Shown: positions 44,956-53,340 of the stretch, piece by piece
Numbering within the stretch: the first letter of the stretch is position 1
Layout of the letters: each line of letters begins with the position of its first letter
NCBI RefSeq assembly: GCF_000152745.1
Contig: NZ_CH672428.1
Coordinates: 492,916-556,915, forward strand
Length of the DNA stretch: 64,000 nt
Reading direction: 5' to 3'
DNA from: Oceanicaulis sp. HTCC2633
GTDB lineage: Bacteria; Pseudomonadota; Alphaproteobacteria; Caulobacterales; Maricaulaceae
The notes under the pieces: model-generated
What the model was told of the DNA's origin: nothing
What the model saw: only the letters and a program-made list of their open reading frames with translations
Databases searched by the model: none
Position numbers and translations under genes: made by a program

Positions 44956-46863
44956 ATGCTTTCGCTTATCCGCTCGCTCGCCCGTTCGCCCATTATCGGC
45001 GGCATGATCATCGCGCTTCTCATCGCCGCATTCGCGCTGTGGGGCGTCAGCGACATTTTCAGCGGCGGCGGCACGTCTGCGCTCGTCGTCGGTCCCCAGA
45101 CCGTCAGCGCATCCGAGGTGCAGCGCAATTATGAGCGCCAGCTCTTCCAGATCCAGCGCGACAATCCCCAGATCACGCGTGAGCAGGCGGACCAGATGGG
45201 CCTGGGTGATTCTGTGGTGCGCCGCCTCATCGCCGAGACCGCGGTGGACGCCAAGGCGGATCAGATGGGCCTGACGATCTCTGACGACACGCTGTTTGAA
45301 ACCCTGCGGTCGATCCCGGCCTTCCAGAACCCGTTCACCAATCAGTTCGATCCGGGCACCTACGCCTCCATCCTGCGCGAAAACGGCTATCGCGGCTCCA
45401 TGGCCGAGCGTCAGTTTGAATCCGACATCACCAGCGAACTGCGCCGCGCCCAGTTTGTCGCTGCTGCGCTGGGCGGCGTCCGCGCGCCGGACATCTACGC
45501 CGAAATCCGGGCGGCTTACGAGAATGAACGCCGCAGCCTGCGCGCGCTTTTCCTGCGTCCTGTTCTGGTTGAAACGCCTGAAGCCCCGGATGATGAGACC
45601 CTGACCGCCTTCATCGGCGAGAACGCCCGCATTTTCGAACGCGCCGAGCAACGTCGGCTGACCCTGGTTCGCATCACCCCGACGGATCTGCTGCGGGATG
45701 TTGAGGTGAGCGAGGAAGACCTGCAGGCGCTTTATGACTATCGCCTTCAGAACGGCGAGCTGGCCGATCCGGCGACGCGGTCCCTGACCCAATGGCCCGC
45801 CCCGGATCAGCAAACCGCGGAAACCGCCGCCGCGCGTCTGGGCGCCGGCGAGTCCGTCGCCTCTGTCGTCGCCGAGCTCGGCCTTGGAGACGAAGTCGCT
45901 CTGGCGGATGTGGAAGCCTATCAGGTCCCGGACGCCCAGATCGCCGAACGCGCCTTCCAGATGCAGGCGGGTGAGCTGGCGGCCGTGGAGAGCCAGCTGG
46001 GCTGGCGCGTGCTGCGCATTGACGCCGCCAATGATCCCGACACGCCCGATTTCGCCGCCGTTGAGAGCGAGCTTCGCACGGAACTGGCGCGCGACACCGC
46101 AGAAGGCATGATGCTGGACGCGCTGGGAGTCTTCGAGGAAGCGCGCGGCAATGGCGCGACGCTGGAAGAGGCTGCGCGCGAGGCGGGACTGTTCGCCGAG
46201 CGCATCGATTTTGTCGGCGCGAACGGGTATTCGCCCGACCGCGAGCCGGCCCTGACCCTGCTACAGAACCCGGACATCCTGTCCGCCGCTTTCGCGGCCC
46301 AGCAGGGTTTTGCGACGGATCTTGAAGGCTATGGCGAGGATGGCGGGTATTTCGTGGTCCGCGTGGACGAGATTGAACCCGCCCGTCTCTACGAGCTGGA
46401 CGAAGTGCGTGAAGACGCTTCGCGTTTCTGGGTCATGCGGGAAACCGACAACCGCCTTCAGGAGGTGGTCGACGACGTGCAGGCCCGGCTCGACGCCGGT
46501 GAAACCCTTGACGCCATTGCAGCATCCCTAGGCGCTGGCGCACGGGTTGAATCGGCTGTGCTCGGGCGGGAAGAAACCGCGGGCCCGTTCAACGCCCAGC
46601 TTGTCGCTCAGGCCTTCCGTCAACCCGAAGGCGGACGCTTTGTCTCCCGCGCTGACAACCAGACCACCCGCGCCCTGGTGCTCGTGGATGAGGTGATTGC
46701 AGCCGAGGGCGGCGCGGTCACCCAGGCCCAGCGCAACGAGATGACAGGCGAACTGCGCGATGATGCGACCCAGATCGTCACCAATGCGCTGATCAACGCC
46801 TACGATGTGCGTCAGAACCAGGACCTGATCGATCAGGCTCTGGGACGCACCACCGCACAATAA
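44956..46863 (+). CDS. ppiD: Peptidyl-prolyl isomerase D (PpiD/SurA_N family)
   Basis: PpiD is a periplasmic chaperone anchored in the inner membrane near the Sec exit. It has 635 residues: a membrane helix at about 14-34 (GGMIIALLIAAFALWGV), then a SurA-type N-terminal chaperone domain with paired helices (NYERQLFQIQRDNPQITREQ) and a degenerate PPIase-like middle. The frame is open from 44809, but the family protein begins at ATG 44956. It is 10 bases before trpE, an arrangement common in alphaproteobacteria. Confidence 0.9.
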   Translation: MLSLIRSLARSPIIGGMIIALLIAAFALWGVSDIFSGGGTSALVVGPQTVSASEVQRNYERQLFQIQRDNPQITREQADQMGLGDSVVRRLIAETAVDAKADQMGLTISDDTLFETLRSIPAFQNPFTNQFDPGTYASILRENGYRGSMAERQFESDITSELRRAQFVAAALGGVRAPDIYAEIRAAYENERRSLRALFLRPVLVETPEAPDDETLTAFIGENARIFERAEQRRLTLVRITPTDLLRDVEVSEEDLQALYDYRLQNGELADPATRSLTQWPAPDQQTAETAAARLGAGESVASVVAELGLGDEVALADVEAYQVPDAQIAERAFQMQAGELAAVESQLGWRVLRIDAANDPDTPDFAAVESELRTELARDTAEGMMLDALGVFEEARGNGATLEEAAREAGLFAERIDFVGANGYSPDREPALTLLQNPDILSAAFAAQQGFATDLEGYGEDGGYFVVRVDEIEPARLYELDEVREDASRFWVMRETDNRLQEVVDDVQARLDAGETLDAIAASLGAGARVESAVLGREETAGPFNAQLVAQAFRQPEGGRFVSRADNQTTRALVLVDEVIAAEGGAVTQAQRNEMTGELRDDATQIVTNALINAYDVRQNQDLIDQALGRTTAQ

Positions 46864-46873
46864 CAGGCGCGTC

Positions 46874-48376
46874 ATGACCGCTTTCGCCCCGGATCTCGAG
46901 ACGGCGACAGAGCTGTGCGCGCGCGGGCAGACCGTCCTTCTGACCGCGACGCGCGTGGATGATCTGGAAACGCCCGTTTCCGCCTATCTCAAACTGGCGT
47001 CGCACAACACCAACACCTTCCTGCTGGAAAGCGTCGAGGGCGGCGCTTTCCGGGGGCGGTACTCCGCCATCGGGCTTGATCCGGACCTCATCTGGCGTTG
47101 CCGGGGCGATGTGGCCGAGATCGCCACCGCGCCCGCCCCAGGCGTTGCGCCGGGCGCATTCGAGCCCAGCGCAGACAAGCCCTTGCAATCGCTGCGCACA
47201 CTGATTGACGAGAGCCGCCTCACCCTGCCCTCCGGCCTGCCGCCGATCGCGGCGGGGCTGTTCGGCTATCTCGGCTATGACACGATCCGTCAGGTGGAGC
47301 GTCTGCCCAACCATGCCGGACCGGATCCGCTGGACCTGCCTGAGGGACAGCTGCTGCGTCCGCGCGTCATGGTGGTGTTTGACGCCCTGCGTCAGGAAAT
47401 CCTTGTCGCCGCGCCGGTGCGTCCCAAGCCGGGCATGGAAGCCGAACTGCAGGTCGATGCTGCGCGCCGCAGGATCGAAGCGGTCTTCGCACGACTGGAC
47501 GCGCCGGCGCCGATCGCGGGTTCCGCCGCGCCCTGGACGCTGGAAGAGCCCGTCAGCAATATGGAGCCGGCGCAATACCGTCAGAATGTCGAGACGGCGA
47601 AGGACTACATCCGCGCAGGCGACATTTTCCAGGTCGTGCCCAGCCAGCGCTTCTCCGCGCCCTACACGGCGACGCCGCTGTCACTCTACCGGTCCCTGCG
47701 GCGCACCAACCCCTCGCCTTTCCTCTACTTCTTCAACCTGCCCGGCTTCGCCATTGTCGGCTCGAGCCCGGAAATCCTGGTGCGGCTGCGTGGCGACACC
47801 GTCACCGTCCGCCCCATTGCAGGCACGCGTCCACGCGGCAATTCGGAAGAAGCCGATCAGGCCCATGAGGCCGATCTGCGCGCCGATCCCAAGGAACGCG
47901 CCGAGCACCTGATGCTGCTCGATCTCGGGCGCAATGATGTGGGCCGGGTCGCCCAGGCGGGCACAGTGCGCGTCACCGAGCGCGAGATCATTGAGCGCTA
48001 CAGCCATGTGATGCACATTGTCTCCAATGTGGAAGGTCAGCTGGCGGACGGCGAAGACGCCATTTCGGCCCTGATGGCCGGTTTCCCGGCAGGCACGGTG
48101 TCGGGCGCGCCCAAGGTGCGCGCCATGGAGATCATTGACGAACTCGAACCTCATCGCCGGGGCATCTATGCGGGCGCTGTGGGTTATTTCGGCGCCAATG
48201 GCGATATGGACATGGCCATCGCCCTGCGCACCGCCATCGTCAAGGACGGGCGCATGCATGTTCAGGCTGGCGCAGGGGTCGTGCTCGATTCCGATCCAGA
48301 GTCCGAGCATCAGGAAACGGTCAACAAGGCCCGCGCCCTGTTCCGGGCCGCATCCGAAGCCTGGCGTTTCGTCTAG
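46874..48376 (+). CDS. trpE: Anthranilate synthase component I
   Basis: TrpE makes anthranilate from chorismate with ammonia delivered by TrpG. It has 500 residues. The feedback-binding N-terminal part contains FLLESVEGG. The chorismate-binding C-terminal half has IAGTRPRGNSEEAD, LLDLGRNDVGRV and AGVVLDSDPESEH. It follows ppiD closely, but trpG lies about 1 kb further on, beyond a convergent gene, so the usual trpEGDC unit is interrupted. The stop shares CTAG (48373-48376) with that convergent gene. Confidence 0.97.
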   Translation: MTAFAPDLETATELCARGQTVLLTATRVDDLETPVSAYLKLASHNTNTFLLESVEGGAFRGRYSAIGLDPDLIWRCRGDVAEIATAPAPGVAPGAFEPSADKPLQSLRTLIDESRLTLPSGLPPIAAGLFGYLGYDTIRQVERLPNHAGPDPLDLPEGQLLRPRVMVVFDALRQEILVAAPVRPKPGMEAELQVDAARRRIEAVFARLDAPAPIAGSAAPWTLEEPVSNMEPAQYRQNVETAKDYIRAGDIFQVVPSQRFSAPYTATPLSLYRSLRRTNPSPFLYFFNLPGFAIVGSSPEILVRLRGDTVTVRPIAGTRPRGNSEEADQAHEADLRADPKERAEHLMLLDLGRNDVGRVAQAGTVRVTEREIIERYSHVMHIVSNVEGQLADGEDAISALMAGFPAGTVSGAPKVRAMEIIDELEPHRRGIYAGAVGYFGANGDMDMAIALRTAIVKDGRMHVQAGAGVVLDSDPESEHQETVNKARALFRAASEAWRFV

Positions 48377-49341
48377 CTCTCGATTTCGGAAGACGCGGTC
48401 GCGCTCAGCGCCTGGACGGTCACGAGCTCCACACCGACCGCCTCGGCGCGACGCGTCAGGTCGGCGAGCACGGCCAGGGTCTGCGGCCTTGGATGGCCAA
48501 TGGCGATCGCCTGACCGTTCTGAAGCGCGAGAGCGAGTGCAAGATTGAGCTGGGCGCTGACCGAGGCTTCATCAGGCGCATGATCCAGAAACACATCACG
48601 CGTCAGCGCGTTGAGGCCCGCAGCCCGGGCAGAGCGCGCCGCCTGCGAGCGGGGATGGGTCAGGGAATCCACAAAGATCAGCTGTGAGGGAAATGCCCCC
48701 GCTGTGAACAAAGCGTCCATGGCGCGGCGGTCCGATGTCAGACGGCTGCCCATATGGTTGTTGAAGCCTGTCGCTCCCGGTACGCGCGAGAAGGCCCAGC
48801 GTATGCGAGAGGACATTTCGTCCGCACTCTGGAATTCCGTCAGCGCGTAAGGACCCGGATCCTCCACGCCAACCGGCTCCATGGGCAGATGCACGAAGAC
48901 TTCACGCCCCGCATCCGCTGCTCGGCGGGCGATCACGGGCGCGGCCTCCGCATAGGGCAGGATTGACAGGGTCAGGGGTGCGTCCAGCGCCAGCAATTGC
49001 TCAGCCGCCGCCACATCCAGCCCCACATCATCCATGATGATCGCCAGTTGCGGACGACGCGGGGTCAGCATCGGCGCTGCGACAGGGGTCGGAGACTCGA
49101 TGACCGGGATGGGTTCTTCCCCGCGAAGCGAAACCTCCGCTTCAATCCGCTGCGTCGCCTCGACACGGATAACGCCGGGCCAGAATGCCGATCCGGTTTC
49201 AGACGCCACGCCGATCTCGGACGCGACCGCTTCAGGCTCACCTGACTGCGCGCCCAGATTATAGGCGAGCGCTGCGACCAGCATGAAGCCAGCGGCCAGA
49301 GCCGAACCCAGGTGCGGCGCATATGAAGCAGTTCGCATCAT
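48373..49341 (-). CDS. Divergent polysaccharide deacetylase family protein (YibQ-like)
   Basis: This 322-residue protein has an N-terminal membrane anchor or signal (about 10-30), a low-complexity stretch, and a polysaccharide-deacetylase-like barrel beginning PQLAIIMDDVGLD, with FVHLPMEP, GFNNHMGSRLTSD and FVDSLTH. These are the DDvG, HMG-S and S-H positions of the divergent family (DUF610/YibQ). It probably acts in the periplasm on a glycan; activity has not been shown for most members. Start codons TTG 49344, ATG 49341 and ATG 49338 are all possible. It is inserted between trpE and trpG on the opposite strand. Confidence 0.88.
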   Translation of the reverse strand: MMRTASYAPHLGSALAAGFMLVAALAYNLGAQSGEPEAVASEIGVASETGSAFWPGVIRVEATQRIEAEVSLRGEEPIPVIESPTPVAAPMLTPRRPQLAIIMDDVGLDVAAAEQLLALDAPLTLSILPYAEAAPVIARRAADAGREVFVHLPMEPVGVEDPGPYALTEFQSADEMSSRIRWAFSRVPGATGFNNHMGSRLTSDRRAMDALFTAGAFPSQLIFVDSLTHPRSQAARSARAAGLNALTRDVFLDHAPDEASVSAQLNLALALALQNGQAIAIGHPRPQTLAVLADLTRRAEAVGVELVTVQALSATASSEIES

Positions 49342-49429
49342 CAAAGCGTATTTACAGCGAGTCGCGGTTGGCGGCGCGCACGGGCTTGCTTAAGTTCCAC
49401 AGCTCATTTCACCGATGCGCGAGCCGCCC

Positions 49430-50017
49430 ATGCTGTTGATCATCGACAATTATGACAGCTTCACCTTCAACCTGGTCCACTATGTCCAGGAGCTGGGGGC
49501 GCCGACGCGCGTCATCCGCAATGACGCCATGAGCGCCGCCGAAGCGCTGGCGCTTGATCCCAAAGGCATTCTGATCAGCCCCGGCCCGTGTGATCCGGAT
49601 CGGGCGGGCATCTGTCTGGACCTGATCAAGACGGCCCCGAAAGACCTGCCGATCTTCGGCGTCTGCCTGGGGTTCCAGTCCATTGGTCAGGTGTTTGGCG
49701 GCAAGGTGGTTCAAGCCAAGGCCATCATGCATGGCAAGACCAGCCCGATCGAACATGACGGCACCGGTGTGTTCGAGGGCCTGCCCTCGCCCTATAACGC
49801 CACGCGCTATCATTCGCTCGCCGTTGATCTGCCCGACGGCACCGAGCTTGTCGCCAACGCCCATACCGCCGATGGCGAGATAATGGGACTGATGCACAAG
49901 ACCCGTCCCATTCATGGCGTGCAGTTCCACCCCGAATCCATCGCCTCTGAACACGGCCATGCCCTGATCGGCAATTTCCTGCGTCTGGCGGGCATGGCGT
50001 CGGAGCAGGCGGCATGA
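49430..50017 (+). CDS. trpG: Anthranilate synthase component II (glutamine amidotransferase)
   Basis: TrpG releases ammonia from glutamine for TrpE, and may also serve aminodeoxychorismate synthase. About 195 residues: start LLIIDNYDSFTFNLVHY, nucleophile Cys in GVCLGFQSIGQ, and catalytic His-Glu in GVQFHPESI. ATG 49415 is in frame, but the family starts at ATG 49430. Neither has a strong ribosome site. It overlaps trpD by four bases (ATGA). Confidence 0.96.
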   Translation: MLLIIDNYDSFTFNLVHYVQELGAPTRVIRNDAMSAAEALALDPKGILISPGPCDPDRAGICLDLIKTAPKDLPIFGVCLGFQSIGQVFGGKVVQAKAIMHGKTSPIEHDGTGVFEGLPSPYNATRYHSLAVDLPDGTELVANAHTADGEIMGLMHKTRPIHGVQFHPESIASEHGHALIGNFLRLAGMASEQAA

Positions 50018-51030
50018 GCCGCATACGTCCCGCCATTCAGGCCCTCGCTCAGGGACAGGAGCCGGAGGCGCCTGCGCTTGAGGCTGCGTTTGACGCCCTG
50101 ATGGAAGGTCAGGCCGATCCGGTCGAGATTGGCGGCTTCCTGCTGGCGCTGACCGCGCTCGGAGAAAGCCCGCAAGCCCTGATGATCGGCGCAAAGGCGA
50201 TGCGCGCTCGCATGACGCCCGTAAAGGCGCCCGCTACCGCCATAGACACCTGCGGCACGGGCGGGGATGCCCGCGGCACCTGGAACATCTCGACCGCCGC
50301 CGCTCTGGTCGCTGCGGGCGCAGGCGCGGTTGTCGCCAAGCATGGCAACAAGGCCGCCTCCTCCAAATCCGGCTCCGCTGAAGTGCTCGAAAGTCTGGGC
50401 GTGAACCTGTTCGCCAGCCCGGCGCAGGTGGAAGCGGCCCTGTCTGAAGCCCGGGTGGGCTTTCTCTTCGCGCAGGCCCATCACGGCGCGGTGCGCCATG
50501 TGGGGCCGGCGCGCAAGATCCTGGGCGTTCGCACGATCTTCAACCTGCTCGGTCCGCTCTCCAATCCGGCGGGCGCAAAACGTCAGCTGCTGGGCGTGTT
50601 TGATCGCAAATGGCTGGTTCCCATGGCTGAAGCCCTGCGGGGGCTCGGCGCGGAAGCGGCCATGATCGTGCACGGCGAGGACGGGCTGGATGAGATCACC
50701 ACCACGGGCGTCAGCCATGTGGCAGAGCTCTTCCCCGATGGCGCCATCCGCGAATACGAGACCATACCCGAAGACGCCGGTCTGCCCCGCGCAGGTCTTG
50801 AAGATCTCAAGGGGGGTGAGCCTGAAGAGAACGCCCAGGCGATCCGCGATCTACTCAAGGGCGCAAAAGGCCCCTATCGCGATATCGTGCTTCTGAACGC
50901 TGCGGCGGCGCTGAAACTCGCGGGGCTCGCCGATGATCTGAAATCCGGCGCGGCGCTCGCCGCCAGCGCTATTGATGAGGGCCGCGCGCAATCCGCTCTC
51001 GACGCGCTTGTTCGCGCCAGCAACGCCTGA
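50014..51030 (+). CDS. trpD: Anthranilate phosphoribosyltransferase
   Basis: TrpD attaches phosphoribose to anthranilate. The 338-residue protein has the PRPP-binding segment [36 protein letters not shown], and the metal-binding DGLDEIT with TGVSHVAEL further on. It overlaps trpG and is followed by trpC after 20 bases. Confidence 0.97.
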   Translation: MSRIRPAIQALAQGQEPEAPALEAAFDALMEGQADPVEIGGFLLALTALGESPQALMIGAKAMRARMTPVKAPATAIDTCGTGGDARGTWNISTAAALVAAGAGAVVAKHGNKAASSKSGSAEVLESLGVNLFASPAQVEAALSEARVGFLFAQAHHGAVRHVGPARKILGVRTIFNLLGPLSNPAGAKRQLLGVFDRKWLVPMAEALRGLGAEAAMIVHGEDGLDEITTTGVSHVAELFPDGAIREYETIPEDAGLPRAGLEDLKGGEPEENAQAIRDLLKGAKGPYRDIVLLNAAAALKLAGLADDLKSGAALAASAIDEGRAQSALDALVRASNA

Positions 51031-51050
51031 CCCAGCCTGAAGAGTCTCCC

Positions 51051-51845
51051 ATGAGCGATGTCCTCACCCGTATCGAAGCCTACAAGCGCGCCGATGTCGC
51101 CGAGCGCAAAGCCCGCCTCTCTTATGAAGCGGTGTGCGAGCGGGCGCAGGACGCCAGCCCAGTCCGCGGCTTCAAGGCGGCGCTGGAACGCGATGCGAAC
51201 GCGAACGGTCTGGGCCTGATCGCGGAAGTGAAGAAAGCCAGCCCCTCGAAAGGCCTGATCCGGGCGGACTTCAATCCGCCGGTACTCGCCAAGGCCTATG
51301 AGGACGGCGGCGCAAGCTGCCTGTCCGTGCTGACCGACGCGCCGAGCTTTCAGGGCCATGACGATTATCTCATCGCCGCCCGCGCGGCGGTCGACCTGCC
51401 CGTCCTGCGCAAGGACTTTCTCTATGATCGGTGGCAAGTGGCCGAATCACGGGCGCTGGGTGCGGACTGCATTCTGGTGATTCTCGCGAGCGTGGATGAT
51501 TCCCTCGCCGCGGACCTGATCGAGGAAGCGTTCAAATGGGGCATGGATGCCCTCGTCGAGGTGCACGACGCGGACGAAATGAAGCGCGCCCTCGCCCTGC
51601 CGAGCCCGCTCGTGGGGGTGAACAACCGCAATCTTCGCACCTTTGAAACCAGCCTGGAAACCTTTGAAACCCTTGCTCCCATGGTGGGCGATGATCGCGT
51701 TCTGGTGGCCGAAAGCGGCATTTTCATCCGTGACGACGCGGTGCGTTTGCAGGAGGCTGGCGCCAAGGCTCTGCTGGTGGGCGAAAGCCTGATGCGGCAG
51801 GAGGATGTGACGTTGGCGACGCGCACCCTCATGGGGCGCGCCTGA
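51051..51845 (+). CDS. trpC: Indole-3-glycerol phosphate synthase
   Basis: TrpC closes the indole ring. It has 264 residues, with [16 protein letters not shown] at the first catalytic Lys, [13 protein letters not shown] at the second, [15 protein letters not shown], and [10 protein letters not shown]. It is a monofunctional form without the TrpF domain. It is the last trp gene here, directly before the lexA control region. Confidence 0.97.
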   Translation: MSDVLTRIEAYKRADVAERKARLSYEAVCERAQDASPVRGFKAALERDANANGLGLIAEVKKASPSKGLIRADFNPPVLAKAYEDGGASCLSVLTDAPSFQGHDDYLIAARAAVDLPVLRKDFLYDRWQVAESRALGADCILVILASVDDSLAADLIEEAFKWGMDALVEVHDADEMKRALALPSPLVGVNNRNLRTFETSLETFETLAPMVGDDRVLVAESGIFIRDDAVRLQEAGAKALLVGESLMRQEDVTLATRTLMGRA

Positions 51846-51859
51846 CGCCGGGCCTTCAC

Positions 51860-51888
51860 TTGACGTTAAGATGGAACATGCATAGAAC
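51860..51888 (+). promoter_or_regulatory. lexA promoter with alphaproteobacterial SOS box
   Basis: GAAC (51874-51877), seven bases, GAAC (51885-51888) is the GAAC-N7-GAAC (equally GTTC-N7-GTTC) LexA box of alphaproteobacteria. It lies 36 bases before the lexA start. A TTGACG -35-like box at 51860-51865 with TAGAAC 17 bases later suggests a promoter whose -10 region is covered by the SOS box, fitting autoregulation. Confidence 0.85.
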
Positions 51889-51924
51889 ACTTCTAGAGTT
51901 TCTATTTTGTTCCAAGAGGCGATC

Positions 51925-52608
51925 ATGCTGACCAAAAAGCAGCACGAGCTTTTGCTCTACATCAACAAGCGTCTGTCCGAAGACGGCGTATCGCCTTCCT
52001 TTGATGAAATGAAGGAGGCGCTGAACCTCGCCTCCAAATCCGGCGTTCACCGTCTGGTCTCGGCGCTCGAGGAACGCGGCTTCATCCGCCGCCTCGCTCA
52101 TCGCGCCCGCGCGCTGGAAGTGCTCAAGCTGCCCCAGGGCGGGTCCGGCAATTCGCCCGCCCCCTCCAAGACCAACGTCGTCAGCGCGGACTTCGGATCC
52201 AGCGTCTCTGACGAGCGCAGCCATGGGGTGGAAGTGCCGGTTCTCGGCCGGATCGCTGCGGGCGTGCCCATCGAGGCGATCCAGCATGAAACCGATCGCC
52301 TGCCCGTTCCCGCCGAGATGATTTCGGGCGGCGAGCACTTCGCGCTGGAAGTGCACGGCGATTCCATGATCGAGGCCGGAATCCTGGATGGCGACCTTGT
52401 GATCATCAAGCGCGGCGACACCGCCAATACCGGCGACATCGTGGTCGCCCTCGTCCATGACGAGGAAGCCACATTGAAGAAGCTGCGCAAGAAGGGCGGC
52501 TCGATTGCGCTCGAAGCGGCGAACCCCGCCTATGAGACCCGTATCTTCGGCCCGAACGAGGTGAAGGTTCAGGGGCGTCTCGTGGGCCTCATCCGCCGCT
52601 ATCACTAG
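51925..52608 (+). CDS. lexA: SOS repressor LexA
   Basis: LexA represses DNA-damage genes and cleaves itself when RecA is activated. The 227-residue protein has an N-terminal winged-helix domain ([19 protein letters not shown]), a probable cleavage site Ala-Gly in [11 protein letters not shown], catalytic Ser in [11 protein letters not shown] and Lys in DLVIIKRGD. The frame opens at 51907; ATG 51925 with AGAGG upstream starts the conserved sequence. A perfect SOS box lies just upstream. Confidence 0.97.
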   Translation: MLTKKQHELLLYINKRLSEDGVSPSFDEMKEALNLASKSGVHRLVSALEERGFIRRLAHRARALEVLKLPQGGSGNSPAPSKTNVVSADFGSSVSDERSHGVEVPVLGRIAAGVPIEAIQHETDRLPVPAEMISGGEHFALEVHGDSMIEAGILDGDLVIIKRGDTANTGDIVVALVHDEEATLKKLRKKGGSIALEAANPAYETRIFGPNEVKVQGRLVGLIRRYH

Positions 52609-52662
52609 GCGTGCTGATCGAGCGAGGATAGTCTGGCGCACCCTTTTGAGGACGCCAGACTC

Positions 52663-53337
52663 ATGACCGACGCCGCACCGCTCAGCCTTGACCTCTACTG
52701 GTCCTTCCGAAGCCCCTACAGCTATATCGCCGCGCAACGACTTCTTGAGCTGCGGGAGCGGTACGCCTTCACGGTGGATGTCCGCATCGTTCGTCCGTTG
52801 GCCGTCAGGAGTCCGCACTTCTTTGAAGAGCGCGATCCGCGGTGGATCCATTATGTCCTCATCGACGTGGCGCGCGAGGCGGAGCGTCTGGGGCTGCCCA
52901 TCTCTGCGCCCTCACCCGATCCCATTGTTCAGGATCTCGCGACCCTGAAGATCGCGGCCGATCAGCCGCGTATCGCCTATCTCAATCGTCTGGGCGTTCT
53001 CGCCGCTGAAGCCGGCGATGGGCTCGCCTATATCGCCGCTGCCAGCCGCCGGATCTGGGGCGGAACCAGCGCCGGGTTCAACACCCCCTGGACCGATGAC
53101 GGCGCCCTGGATGACGCCGCCAGGACGGCCGGACTGGATGCGGACTGGCTCAATGCCGAATCCGATGCGCAGTCTGACCGCATCGAAAGTCAGATCATCG
53201 AGAATGAAGCCAACCAGGACGCCGCCGGCCATTGGGGCGTGCCTTTGATGGTCTTTGAGGGCGAACCCTTCTTTGGCCAGGACCGGGTTGACGCCCTGCT
53301 CTGGCGCATGGAGCAACGCGGCCTGCAAGCGCTCTAG
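52663..53337 (+). CDS. 2-hydroxychromene-2-carboxylate isomerase-like DsbA-fold protein
   Basis: This 224-residue protein begins DLYWSFRSPYSYIAAQRL, the glutathione-binding Ser-Pro motif of the kappa-class GST/HCCA isomerase branch of the DsbA family. The C-terminal GVPLMVFEGEPFFGQDR is the cis-Pro loop and following strand. Proven members isomerise a naphthalene-degradation intermediate. Here there is no aromatic-degradation context, so a general glutathione-dependent role is equally likely. It ends three bases before the convergent comEC stop. Confidence 0.88.
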   Translation: MTDAAPLSLDLYWSFRSPYSYIAAQRLLELRERYAFTVDVRIVRPLAVRSPHFFEERDPRWIHYVLIDVAREAERLGLPISAPSPDPIVQDLATLKIAADQPRIAYLNRLGVLAAEAGDGLAYIAAASRRIWGGTSAGFNTPWTDDGALDDAARTAGLDADWLNAESDAQSDRIESQIIENEANQDAAGHWGVPLMVFEGEPFFGQDRVDALLWRMEQRGLQAL

Positions 53338-53340
53338 CGA

